DNA of 64,000 bases, from assembly GCA_031415055.1 (NCBI GenBank), contig JANOQZ010000003.1, positions 1 through 64,000 on the forward strand, in the 5' to 3' direction. Made by a program: the position numbers and the translations under genes. Positions 52,681 to 60,240 of this stretch are shown here, piece by piece. The notes under the pieces were generated by a model. It was not told the origin of the DNA and did no database searches. It saw nothing but the letters and a program-made list of their open reading frames with translations. The DNA is from JANMOK01 sp031415055 (lineage in GTDB: Bacteria > Pseudomonadota > Alphaproteobacteria > Rhodobacterales > Rhodobacteraceae). How positions within the stretch are numbered: the stretch's first letter is position 1; each line of letters begins with the position of its first letter.

Positions 52681-53122
52681 CACGTTTGATTTTACACCCC
52701 TATACCGTTCTACCGTTGGTTTTGACCGGCTTGCCTCGCTGCTGGACAGCGTGCTCAGCGCCGATGTCAGCACCACGACCTATCCGCCTTACAACATCGA
52801 AAAAACAGGTGAAGACGCCTATCGCATTACCATTGCGGTGGCCGGGTTTACCGAGGCCGAACTGGCGATTGAAGGCCGCGACGGCGTGTTGGTCGTGACC
52901 GGCAAGAAGGCCGTTGAGGACAAGGTTTCCTATCTGCATCGCGGCATTGCCGGTCGGGCGTTTGAGAAACATTTCCAACTGGCCGATCATGTGCGAGCTG
53001 TAGGGGCCGTGGTTGAAAACGGCCTGTTGCACGTCGATCTGGTACGTGAAGTGCCCGAAGCGCTGAAACCGCGCAAGATCGAGATTTCGAGTGCGAAACT
53101 GATCGAGAAAAAAGCGGCTTAA
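52676..53122 (+). CDS. small heat shock protein (Hsp20/IbpA family)
   Basis: A 148-aa alpha-crystallin-type chaperone that holds unfolded proteins. The N-terminus MRTFDFTPLYRSTVGFDRL is typical of the IbpA group; the alpha-crystallin domain covers residues 35-130, and the end carries the PRKIEI motif. ATG 52676 has GGAGG 7 nt upstream. Heat control is suggested both by a sigma-32 promoter and by a ROSE-like leader. A terminator follows at 53140-53169. Confidence 0.95.
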   Translation: MRTFDFTPLYRSTVGFDRLASLLDSVLSADVSTTTYPPYNIEKTGEDAYRITIAVAGFTEAELAIEGRDGVLVVTGKKAVEDKVSYLHRGIAGRAFEKHFQLADHVRAVGAVVENGLLHVDLVREVPEALKPRKIEISSAKLIEKKAA

Positions 53123-53139
53123 TCGTCGACAAGAATTGG

Positions 53140-53169
53140 GCGGCCCGCAGCAAACGCGGGCCGCTTTTT
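53140..53169 (+). terminator. intrinsic terminator of hsp20
   Basis: GCGGCCCGC and GCGGGCCGC form a 9-bp stem with a 7-nt loop, followed by five T residues (53165-53169). It lies 17 bp after the hsp20 stop. Confidence 0.93.
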
Positions 53170-53171
53170 GT

Positions 53172-55247
53172 TTATTGCGCAGCCTTTGCCAAACCGATCA
53201 GCCGGATGAATTCGGCACGATAGCCGAATGTATCCTCGCCGCGCGCCGATTGGGCTAGAGTTTGCGCGTCGTCGTGCGACCAATCTCCCATTGCTTGATT
53301 GTCGCGCAAAAGTTCACCAAAGCCTGCCACGGCGGCGGCAAAGGCGGTTTCCTGCGGCGCGATGTCGACCCGATCCGGCGTAATCGGGGTTTCGATCAAT
53401 TGGCTGGTGGTGGCGCCGGGCAGTTTGTAGCGCAGTTTCAAAAACCCGAGTTCACTGGTGAAATTGGTTTCGGGGGCTGCTGCCGCTGATTCGTAACGCA
53501 GATCATCCGTCATCACGGCGCTTGAGCCGACAAGGGTGATTTCATACAGCGCGGTCACGGTATGGCCGGAGCCAATTTCACCGGCATCGACACGGTCGTT
53601 GTTGAAATCCTCGCGGTTCAGCGCGCGGGTTTCATAACCGATAAGACGGTATTCGGCGACGGTCGCCGGGTTCCATTCGACCTGGATTTTCACGTCATTG
53701 GCGATGGGCACCAAAGTTGCCGCCACATCTTCGACCAGCACCTTTTGCGCTTCGGCCAAAGTGTCGATATAGGCTGCCTGGCCATTGCCGTTTTGTGCCA
53801 AGACTTGCATGGTTGCGTCGTCGTAATTGCCGCGACCAAAGCCGAGCACTGATAGGAAAACGCCGGTGTCGCGTTTCGCCGCGATGAAGTTTTTCAGTTC
53901 TTCCGGGTCGGCAATGCCAACGTTGAAATCACCGTCGGTAGCCAGAATGACGCGGGCACTGCCGTCACCGGCCATGTCTTCGGCAACGCCATAAGCCTGC
54001 TGCAACCCTTCCGCGCCAGCAGTGGAGCCACCGGCGGACAGGTTTTGCAGGCTGGCGAGAATCTTGCGCTGGTCGGAAACCTTTGTCGGTTCCAGCACCA
54101 GTCCGGCGCTGCCTGCATAGGTGACAATGGCGATACGGTCATCTGGTTGCAGATTGGCCAGCATCAGCCGGAAAGATTGCACCAGCAACGGCAGTTTGTT
54201 GGCGTCTTCCATCGAGCCGGAAGTGTCGATCAGGAACACCAGATTGGCCGGTGCTCGTTCCGACTCGTCGGCGGTGAAGCCTTGGATGGCAATGTGGACC
54301 AGCTTGGTGCCGGGATTCCACGGCGTGGCGCTGACCGAAACACTGGGTTGGAACGGCACTTCGGTGTCGGCCGGTTTAGGGTAGGTGTAATCGAAATAAT
54401 TGACCAATTCCTCGATGCGTACCGCATCGGCTTGTGGTCGATAGCCGTCAAGCAAGGCCGAGCGGACATAGGAATATGAGGCGGTATCCACATCGATGGC
54501 AAAGGTCGAAACCGGTTCTTGCGCGGTGATTTTCAGCGGGTTTACGGGTGCGCCGTCAAACACGTCACCCGAGGGTTGATCTTGCTGCAATCGGTACAGT
54601 TCGGCGTCGGATTCCTGCGCGACGATACTGGGCGATGGCATGCTTTCGGCCAATCCCGATGCCGCCAAACTGTCTACCGCCCTGCCAGTGACAAGGCCTT
54701 TTTCGGCTTCCCGGGCCAAGGTTTGGGCATTCTCACTGCGCAACCGACCTTCGACTGCCGCCACATCGGGTGATGCCATCGCCGCGTCTTGTGCCGGGGC
54801 AATTGGGGCTTGGACGACGACCGATTCCTCTACAGACTTGTCCTTCAGGAGCGCCGCTCCATCGGCGCGTTCATCGGCAACGACTACTGATTTGGGTGCG
54901 GCGATGTCGCCTTCAGAGGCCAGAGGGGCAACGTCGCCCAAGGGTGCTAAGCGCAATGGTCGGTTTTGTTGGGTGATGACGACGGCCAAAGCAATCGTGC
55001 ACAAGCTGGTTGTCGCCAACAGGAACGGGCGTGAGGTGATACGTGTCCACATGGTTTTCAATCCTTGCTGCAACGGCGACGCAAAACGCGACGCCTTGGC
55101 AGAAGGACGCGACCGTTGATCGATTCCTTGGTTCACCCGATCAAAACTTTCAAGTCCGGCAAGCAATGCGCGAGTTTTGGCGGTTTCCTCTATTTCAGAC
55201 GCATCCATTTTCAGGGCTGCCTGAAGTCTTTCAAGGTCGTCACTCAT
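53172..55247 (-). CDS. vWA-domain membrane protein (YfbK type)
   Basis: A 691-aa protein. About 70 cytosolic residues precede a single membrane helix (74-93); a low-complexity linker leads to a vWA domain with the MIDAS motif DTSGS at 341-345 and a C-terminal DUF3520-like region (FLKLRYKLPG). The gene overlaps the upstream ECF sigma gene by 4 bp. Its cytosolic N-terminus is placed where an anti-sigma domain would be, so control of that sigma factor is a reasonable inference, not a fact. Confidence 0.88.
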   Translation of the reverse strand: MSDDLERLQAALKMDASEIEETAKTRALLAGLESFDRVNQGIDQRSRPSAKASRFASPLQQGLKTMWTRITSRPFLLATTSLCTIALAVVITQQNRPLRLAPLGDVAPLASEGDIAAPKSVVVADERADGAALLKDKSVEESVVVQAPIAPAQDAAMASPDVAAVEGRLRSENAQTLAREAEKGLVTGRAVDSLAASGLAESMPSPSIVAQESDAELYRLQQDQPSGDVFDGAPVNPLKITAQEPVSTFAIDVDTASYSYVRSALLDGYRPQADAVRIEELVNYFDYTYPKPADTEVPFQPSVSVSATPWNPGTKLVHIAIQGFTADESERAPANLVFLIDTSGSMEDANKLPLLVQSFRLMLANLQPDDRIAIVTYAGSAGLVLEPTKVSDQRKILASLQNLSAGGSTAGAEGLQQAYGVAEDMAGDGSARVILATDGDFNVGIADPEELKNFIAAKRDTGVFLSVLGFGRGNYDDATMQVLAQNGNGQAAYIDTLAEAQKVLVEDVAATLVPIANDVKIQVEWNPATVAEYRLIGYETRALNREDFNNDRVDAGEIGSGHTVTALYEITLVGSSAVMTDDLRYESAAAAPETNFTSELGFLKLRYKLPGATTSQLIETPITPDRVDIAPQETAFAAAVAGFGELLRDNQAMGDWSHDDAQTLAQSARGEDTFGYRAEFIRLIGLAKAAQ

Positions 55248-55786
55248 GCGAAGCGCGCCTCCTCGGCCGCCATCAATTTCAAGGCTTTGCGAACTTCGCT
55301 CATTCGCCAGCTAATGGTGCCCTCGGATAGGCCCAAAACTTGCCCGGCAAGCGCGTGCGACATTTCTTCGCCCAGAACCAGCGCCACAGTCTCGCGTAGC
55401 TCGTCGGATAATCGTGTTAAAGCCCGGTTCAACCAATCAAGTTCCGCCATCCGCTGCACATCGGTTTCGCGGTGCAACACCTGCACGTTGCCCCAATCGC
55501 TTGTAATGCGTTGTTGCGCTGCCTTGCGCCGAAGCTGGTCGCGCCCGGCGTTCAACACCACGCGATAAAGCCAAGTCGAAAACGCCGCGTCGCCGCGAAA
55601 TCCCTTTAGCTTTGCCGGAAGCGCCGCGCAGACTTCTTGCGCCACGTCCTGCGCCTCGGCCCGATTGCCGATAACTCGATATGCAACGCGGTATATTCGG
55701 TCGTAATGCCGCGTCAGCAAACGTTCAAACGCCCGCCGGTCACCCTTTGCGGCCTCTATCGCCAAATTGGTGTCGTTGTCGTCCAT
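55244..55786 (-). CDS. ECF-type RNA polymerase sigma factor
   Basis: A 180-aa group IV sigma factor: region 2 at residues 14-80 (ERLLTRHYDRIYRVAYRVIG, then AAFSTWLYRVVLNAGRD) and region 4 at about 118-170 (LSDELRETVALVLGEEMSHALAGQVLGLSEGTISWRM). ATG 55786 has GAGAT upstream; the frame reaches back to 55879. The vWA membrane protein starts in the last codon, an arrangement usual for sigma/anti-sigma pairs. Confidence 0.92.
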   Translation of the reverse strand: MDDNDTNLAIEAAKGDRRAFERLLTRHYDRIYRVAYRVIGNRAEAQDVAQEVCAALPAKLKGFRGDAAFSTWLYRVVLNAGRDQLRRKAAQQRITSDWGNVQVLHRETDVQRMAELDWLNRALTRLSDELRETVALVLGEEMSHALAGQVLGLSEGTISWRMSEVRKALKLMAAEEARFA

Positions 55787-55841
55787 GCACATCTCAAACT
55801 GTATGACGCGCAGGGTATGGCATTCCTTGGCACAATGGGAA

Positions 55842-55872
55842 TTGATTTCATGTGAAATGTTGTATATATAAT
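55842..55872 (+). promoter_or_regulatory. promoter of the Xre-RES pair
   Basis: TATAAT at 55867-55872 is a perfect -10 box. TTGATT at 55842-55847 is a moderate -35 box, 19 bp away. The -35 and -10 lie between or within the two operator arms, as expected for autorepression. Confidence 0.5.
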
Positions 55873-55885
55873 ATTTCACATGAAA
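55846..55885. promoter_or_regulatory. paired palindromic operator of the Xre-RES pair
   Basis: TTTCATGTGAAAT (55846-55858) and ATTTCACATGAAA (55873-55885) are exact reverse complements, 14 bp apart, and each is itself nearly palindromic. The promoter -10 box lies between them. This is a likely site for the Xre antitoxin. Confidence 0.75.
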
Positions 55886-55894
55886 GGAATCGCA

Positions 55895-56278
55895 ATGGTC
55901 GCCGCACTTTTGAAATCGCGCGAGATTGAACCGGATCAGGCGGCGATACTGACCAAGGCCGTGTTGCGTACGGCGCAGATATTGGGGCTAACCGGCGCGG
56001 AATTGGCGCAGGTGATTGGTGTGTCACCCGCCAGTGTTTCGCGCCTGCGCAATGGTTTGACGCTGCAACGCAACGACAAATCCTTTGAATTGGGCGCGAT
56101 GTTGGTGCGGGTGTTTCGCTCACTCGACGCAATTTTAGGGGGCGATAGCGCAGCGCAACGCGTCTGGGTACGGGCGGAAAATTCGGGCGTGGGCGGAGTC
56201 CCAGCAGAGCGAATGAAGCGGATTGACGGATTGGTGCAGGTTCTTGGTTATCTGGACGCCCGACGCGCTCCGCTCTGA
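55895..56278 (+). CDS. Xre/MbcA/ParS-type antitoxin
   Basis: A 127-aa antitoxin. A helix-turn-helix is at residues about 27-55 (LTGAELAQVIGVSPASVSRLRNG), and a DUF2384 toxin-binding domain is at 70-123 (VRVFRSLDAILGGD...). ATG 55895 has AAAGGA 6 nt upstream; the ATG at 55880 lies within the operator. It pairs with the RES toxin that overlaps its 3' end by 35 bp and should repress the operon. Confidence 0.88.
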   Translation: MVAALLKSREIEPDQAAILTKAVLRTAQILGLTGAELAQVIGVSPASVSRLRNGLTLQRNDKSFELGAMLVRVFRSLDAILGGDSAAQRVWVRAENSGVGGVPAERMKRIDGLVQVLGYLDARRAPL

Positions 56279-57002
56279 ACTGCGTCCCGCCGCTGGCACA
56301 AGCTGGCGGTTGGTCGAAGCCCAGCACAAGGTTTCAACGCTGAAACTGGTCGATGGGCTGGCCGAACAGGCGGTGCTGGAAGCTATTTTGGAGCAGAGTA
56401 AACCAATGGTTCCCCCCGAATGTGCCGGGTTGGATTACCTGCTTTACGCGCCGTTTCGATACGGCAGCTACCCGTATGGCTCGCGTTTTCGCAGGCAAGG
56501 GCTGACACTTGGGGTGTTTTATGCCAGCGAATACATCGCAACTGCGGTTGCCGAAACTGCGTTTTATCGTCTGCTGTTTTTCGCGGAAAGCCCGGCCACG
56601 CCTTGGCCGGCAAACGCGCTGGAATTCACCGCAATAGAGGTGGGTTATCGGGCGGATTTGGCGTTGGCACTATCAACGCCAGCCCTCAACACAGATGCAA
56701 ATGTTTGGCAACACTTGACAGAATATGACCCCTGCCAACGGCTTGCCGATACAGCACGCCAGGCAGGCGCGACGGTCATTCGGTATGTTTCCGTGCGCGA
56801 CCCCGATCATCGTGCCAACATCGCTCTATTGACCTGCAAAGCGTTCACCAAAAGGGCCCCCATCGCCCGTCAACATTGGCAATTGCATTTTGGCGCGAAG
56901 GGTGTCGTCGCCTATGGCGATGGGCTGACAAAGCCATTGGCTTTCGACACATTCGTTTTTGCCGCCGATCCGCGAATTTCCGCCATCGCGTGGAACAGAT
57001 AA
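56244..57002 (+). CDS. RES-domain toxin (NAD+ phosphorylase-type)
   Basis: A 252-aa RES protein. Segments DYLLYAPFRYG, GSRFRRQGLTLGVFYASEYIATAVAETAFYRL and the later VIRYVSVRDPDHRANIALL are typical; the RES family degrades NAD+ to stop growth. The likely start is TTG 56244, giving MVIWTPDAL as in relatives; the frame extends back to 56223. It overlaps the antitoxin gene, so the two are coupled. Confidence 0.87.
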   Translation: MVIWTPDALRSELRPAAGTSWRLVEAQHKVSTLKLVDGLAEQAVLEAILEQSKPMVPPECAGLDYLLYAPFRYGSYPYGSRFRRQGLTLGVFYASEYIATAVAETAFYRLLFFAESPATPWPANALEFTAIEVGYRADLALALSTPALNTDANVWQHLTEYDPCQRLADTARQAGATVIRYVSVRDPDHRANIALLTCKAFTKRAPIARQHWQLHFGAKGVVAYGDGLTKPLAFDTFVFAADPRISAIAWNR

Positions 57003-57082
57003 CCAGCTTGTGAGTTTAGATGAAATGACGTGGCGAATTGCTGTGCTATGCTCAAGGTGACAAAATTTTCAGGAGGCTCGGG

Positions 57083-58741
57083 ATGCGACCGACACTTTTT
57101 CACTCAAGTCTGGTTTCAGCGTTGTTACTTGCGGTTCCCGCCGCTGCCGCTGATCTTGCTCTGATTATCGGTAACGAAAGCTACGACAATGCGGACAATA
57201 TCGCGCGCGTTGAACGCAACGTCGACAACCTGGTCGCAGCATTCAAAAAACAGGGCTATCGCGTCATTTCCGGCAAGAACCTTGACCGCGTTGAAATGTA
57301 TCAACTGCTGGCAGACTTTGACGGCTTTTTGTCGGATGCTGACAAAGTAGTGGTCTATTTCGCCGGCAACATCCTGAATGCCGGTTCGGAAACTTGGATT
57401 GCCCCCATTGATCTGGCACCCGACAATCAGGTCGAGGTGGAGTTCAACGCGCCGTCGCTTGGCCTGTTGTTTGACCTGTTGGCCCCCCATGCCGGTCGCG
57501 CTGCGGTGTTCTTGGGTTCGCCTGAAGTTGGATTTGAACCTACAGGCACGTTGGATTCTGGTATCGGTTCACTGGAGATTCCTCAAGGTCTGTTGGTGGT
57601 TTCGGGCGACACCGATGCGGTTTATTCGGTGCTATCTTCGGATTTTATCGCCAATTCCCTTACTGCCACCGAGGCAGTGAGAGGAACCGACGAGGATATC
57701 GTTGTGCAAGGGTTTATTTCACCCGATTTGATTTTCGCCAACGAGGCGGAAACGACAACCCCCCCGATCAACCAAACCGCCGCGATACTGGCCGAGCGCA
57801 CGTTCTGGGCCTTGACCGAGACCGGCGATACTGTGCGCGATTATGAGGATTACCTGCGTCGCTACCCCAACGGCACCTTTGAAGAAGTTGCACGCGCCCG
57901 GATTTTGGCGCTGAGCAGGCCGCAGATTGATCCAATCGAGCAGGCGGAAATTGACCTTGGTCTAACCCAAGCCGAAAAGCGCAGAATTCAAGAGCAACTG
58001 ACGGTGCTTGGCTATAACCCGCGCGGGGTGGACGGCGTGTTCGGCCTTGGCTCTCGGACAGCGATCAAGGCTTGGCAGCGCAATGAGAAACTGTCGCAAA
58101 CCGGGTTTTTGACCCGTGAACAGGTTTCGCTGATGGCGCGTTTGGCCAAAATAAGGTCCGATGAAATTGCGGCCGAAGCCGAACGCCAACGCCGCGAACA
58201 AGCGGCAGCAGATGTCGCGTATTGGCGGGAAACCGGGGCGAGCGGTCGTGCCGCTGATTTGCGGGCCTATTTGGCGCGATACCCCGACGGCATTTACGCC
58301 GCAGATGCGAAAGCGGCGCTTGACCGCATCGAAAATGATGACCGGGACGAAGCAGAACGCGCCGAACAACAGGCTTGGGATAGCGCCCGATCCGACAATA
58401 CGATTCGATCTTACGAACACTATCTAGACCTATATCCACGCGGGGTTTTCGTCGACAATGCGCTGGCACGTATCGCCGCATTGCGCGGCGAAGATAATAC
58501 CGAAGACAATCGTGCGGAATGGGAAGCCATCGAGGCAAATTTGGGTCTGAACGCAGCCAGCCGCACATTGGTTGAACGTCGCCTTTCGGCGCTGGGGCAT
58601 GAACCGGGTAATGTCGATGGCGTCTTTGATAGGAACACCCGCCGCGCTATTCGGCAGTTCCAGCAAAGCCAGCGTATCGAGGTGACGGGTTTCCTGAACG
58701 CCAATACGGTTCGGCAGTTGATCGTCGCATCGATTCGTTGA
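57083..58741 (+). CDS. exported pseudo-caspase with peptidoglycan-binding domains
   Basis: A 552-aa exported protein with a signal peptide ending AAAA-D. Residues 24-215 have a caspase-like fold (LALIIGNESYDNADNI), but the catalytic histidine is replaced (YFAGNI at 92-97, Asn96 for His) and the protein has no cysteine at all. Two peptidoglycan-binding domains follow (near 305-355 and 495-550). Three ~37-aa repeats of W...YL.RYP.G..A occur between. ATG 57083 has CAGGAGG upstream. It is probably a scaffold or sensor at the cell wall. Confidence 0.85.
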   Translation: MRPTLFHSSLVSALLLAVPAAAADLALIIGNESYDNADNIARVERNVDNLVAAFKKQGYRVISGKNLDRVEMYQLLADFDGFLSDADKVVVYFAGNILNAGSETWIAPIDLAPDNQVEVEFNAPSLGLLFDLLAPHAGRAAVFLGSPEVGFEPTGTLDSGIGSLEIPQGLLVVSGDTDAVYSVLSSDFIANSLTATEAVRGTDEDIVVQGFISPDLIFANEAETTTPPINQTAAILAERTFWALTETGDTVRDYEDYLRRYPNGTFEEVARARILALSRPQIDPIEQAEIDLGLTQAEKRRIQEQLTVLGYNPRGVDGVFGLGSRTAIKAWQRNEKLSQTGFLTREQVSLMARLAKIRSDEIAAEAERQRREQAAADVAYWRETGASGRAADLRAYLARYPDGIYAADAKAALDRIENDDRDEAERAEQQAWDSARSDNTIRSYEHYLDLYPRGVFVDNALARIAALRGEDNTEDNRAEWEAIEANLGLNAASRTLVERRLSALGHEPGNVDGVFDRNTRRAIRQFQQSQRIEVTGFLNANTVRQLIVASIR

Positions 58742-58761
58742 CCGCAATCACCCAAACGAAA

Positions 58762-58784
58762 GGGCCGCACTAACCACGCGGCCC
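58762..58784 (-). terminator. possible terminator of rpmJ
   Basis: GGGCCGC and GCGGCCC form a 7-bp stem. On the minus strand it is followed by TTTCGTTT, a weak U-tract, 23 bp after the rpmJ stop. It may also slow transcripts from the left. Confidence 0.5.
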
Positions 58785-58806
58785 GTTCAAATCGTATAAA
58801 CGTCAA

Positions 58807-58932
58807 TCAGCCCTGACGCGCCTTGAAGCGTTTATGGGTTTTGTTGATGACATAGACGCGGCCTTTGCGGCGCACGACTTGGCAATCACGGTGCCGGTTC
58901 TTCAAGGAACGCAGCGAATTTCTGACCTTCAT
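58807..58932 (-). CDS. rpmJ: ribosomal protein bL36
   Basis: A 41-aa ribosomal protein translated by eye from the minus strand: it starts MKVRNSLRSLKNRHRDCQVV and ends HKRFKARQG. It is the type without the full zinc-binding cysteine set (a single Cys at residue 17), usual in Rhodobacterales. No operon partner is near; the tRNA-Val lies 63 bp upstream on the same strand. Confidence 0.95.
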   Translation of the reverse strand: MKVRNSLRSLKNRHRDCQVVRRKGRVYVINKTHKRFKARQG

Positions 58933-58995
58933 GGCCAACTCCTGTTATCTGGCCGGGGCGGACCCGGCCGAAAATCTTTTATCCCGCGAAGGGAA

Positions 58996-59070
58996 TGGTG
59001 GGCGTAACTGGGATTGAACCAGTGACCCCTTCGATGTCAACGAAGTGCTCTCCCGCTGAGCTATACACCC
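58996..59070 (-). tRNA. tRNA-Val(GAC)
   Basis: A 75-nt tRNA with a 7-bp acceptor stem (GGGTGTA pairing with TACGCCC with one wobble), D arm GCTCAGCGGGAGAGC, anticodon arm CTTCG-TTGACAT-CGAAG with anticodon GAC, T arm with GGTTCAATCCC and an encoded CCA end. Confidence 0.96.
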
Positions 59071-59201
59071 GAAAAGCAACAAGCGCCGCCCGAAGGCAGC
59101 GCCCGCGTTCGGTGTCTATAAAAGGAGTCCCTCGCCTGTTCAAGGGCTTTTGATTCTTAACGATTTCGCGCTATGATGTAGCGGTAGTAGATGGGGTTAC
59201 G

Positions 59202-60062
59202 ATGTCTTTTGTGCCATTCCGCCTTCACAGCGCCAGACGCGAAACGTCTTGCGCGATTTTCAGTTCACCGCATTCCGGTTCGGACTATCCGGAAGATTTT
59301 CTCGCCAGAATTGAGCTTGACCCGCACGAAATCCGCAGTTCGGAAGATGCATTTGTCGATGAACTGTTTGTATCGGCAAACGATTTTGGCGCGCCATTGC
59401 TGGCAGCCACCTATCCCCGCGCCTTTGTTGACCTCAACCGGGCGCATGATGAAATGGATCCGGCGATTATCCACGGCGCGGTAAAACGCGGAATGAATCC
59501 GCGTATCGCCGCGGGTCTTGGGGTTATTCCGCGCGTGGTTTCCGAAGGACGCGCGATCATGCGCGGCAAAATATCGCTGGCCGACGCAGAACGGCGGTTG
59601 ATTCTGGCCTATGAGCCGTATCATCGGATGCTCAATCAACTTATTCGCCGCCAATTGGAATTGTTCGGAATGGCAGTGCTGTTTGATTGCCATTCCATGC
59701 CGCATGAGGCTTTGGCCTCTGCCCCCAAAGTGCGGGGAAAACGGCCCGATGTCATTCTGGGTGATCGTTTTGGTGCCGCTTGCGACTATCAGATCATGGA
59801 GCAAACGGCGGATGCTTTCAGCGAGCAAGGTTTTGTTGTTGCCAGAAATGCGCCGTTTGCTGGTGGCCATATCACGCAGTTTTACGGTCGCCCAAGCCGC
59901 AATGTGCATGCGATTCAGATCGAAATAGATCGTTCCATCTATATGAACGAACAGTCGGTGACGCCGTCTTTGGCCTTTGGTCACGTCAAAACGCGGCTTG
60001 GCAAAGTCATTGCCACTCTATGCGACCCAACTCGACATCGCCTGCCAATGGCTGCCGAATAG
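59202..60062 (+). CDS. N-formylglutamate amidohydrolase
   Basis: A 286-aa metal-dependent amidohydrolase (FGase family), used in histidine breakdown or formyl-group removal. The motifs are FSSPHSGSDYP near the N-terminus, VDLNRAHDEMD, FDCHSMPHEAL and the end QIEIDRSIYMNE. No hut gene is nearby, so a general deformylase or murein role is possible. It converges on the small RNA and dinB. Confidence 0.9.
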   Translation: MSFVPFRLHSARRETSCAIFSSPHSGSDYPEDFLARIELDPHEIRSSEDAFVDELFVSANDFGAPLLAATYPRAFVDLNRAHDEMDPAIIHGAVKRGMNPRIAAGLGVIPRVVSEGRAIMRGKISLADAERRLILAYEPYHRMLNQLIRRQLELFGMAVLFDCHSMPHEALASAPKVRGKRPDVILGDRFGAACDYQIMEQTADAFSEQGFVVARNAPFAGGHITQFYGRPSRNVHAIQIEIDRSIYMNEQSVTPSLAFGHVKTRLGKVIATLCDPTRHRLPMAAE

Positions 60063-60064
60063 GC

Positions 60065-60092
60065 AAAAAAAAAGGCCGTGTAGAACACGGCC
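60065..60092 (-). terminator. intrinsic terminator of the candidate small RNA
   Basis: On the minus strand GGCCGTGT-TCT-ACACGGCC is an 8-bp stem with a three-nucleotide loop, followed by nine T residues (60073-60065). It directly follows the single-stranded CCTCCC segment of the sRNA candidate. Confidence 0.9.
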
Positions 60093-60143
60093 CAAGTCTA
60101 GGGAGGAAACGCCCAATGAGGGCGCGCGATGCAACGCATCACG
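60065..60143 (-). ncRNA. candidate small RNA with CCUCCC loop
   Basis: Read on the minus strand from about 60143: hairpin GATGC-GTT-GCATC, hairpin CGCCC-TCATT-GGGCG, unpaired TTTCCTCCCTAGACTT, then the terminator stem with nine T. The CCTCCC segment is complementary to ribosome binding sites. A -35/-10 promoter lies directly upstream. No coding frame explains these parts. Confidence 0.8.
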
Positions 60144-60148
60144 AGATA

Positions 60149-60177
60149 CATATTGTGTTGCAACGCAGCATTGTCAA
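60149..60177 (-). promoter_or_regulatory. promoter of the candidate small RNA
   Basis: On the minus strand TTGACA (60177-60172) is a perfect -35 box and AATATG (60154-60149) a fair -10 box, 17 bp apart. Transcription would begin near 60143. Confidence 0.75.
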
Positions 60178-60240
60178 ATGTGCGATTGCAAAAAGTGTGA
60201 GTTTTTTTACCTTTTGTTGCATTTTCGCACAGTGCTGCCG

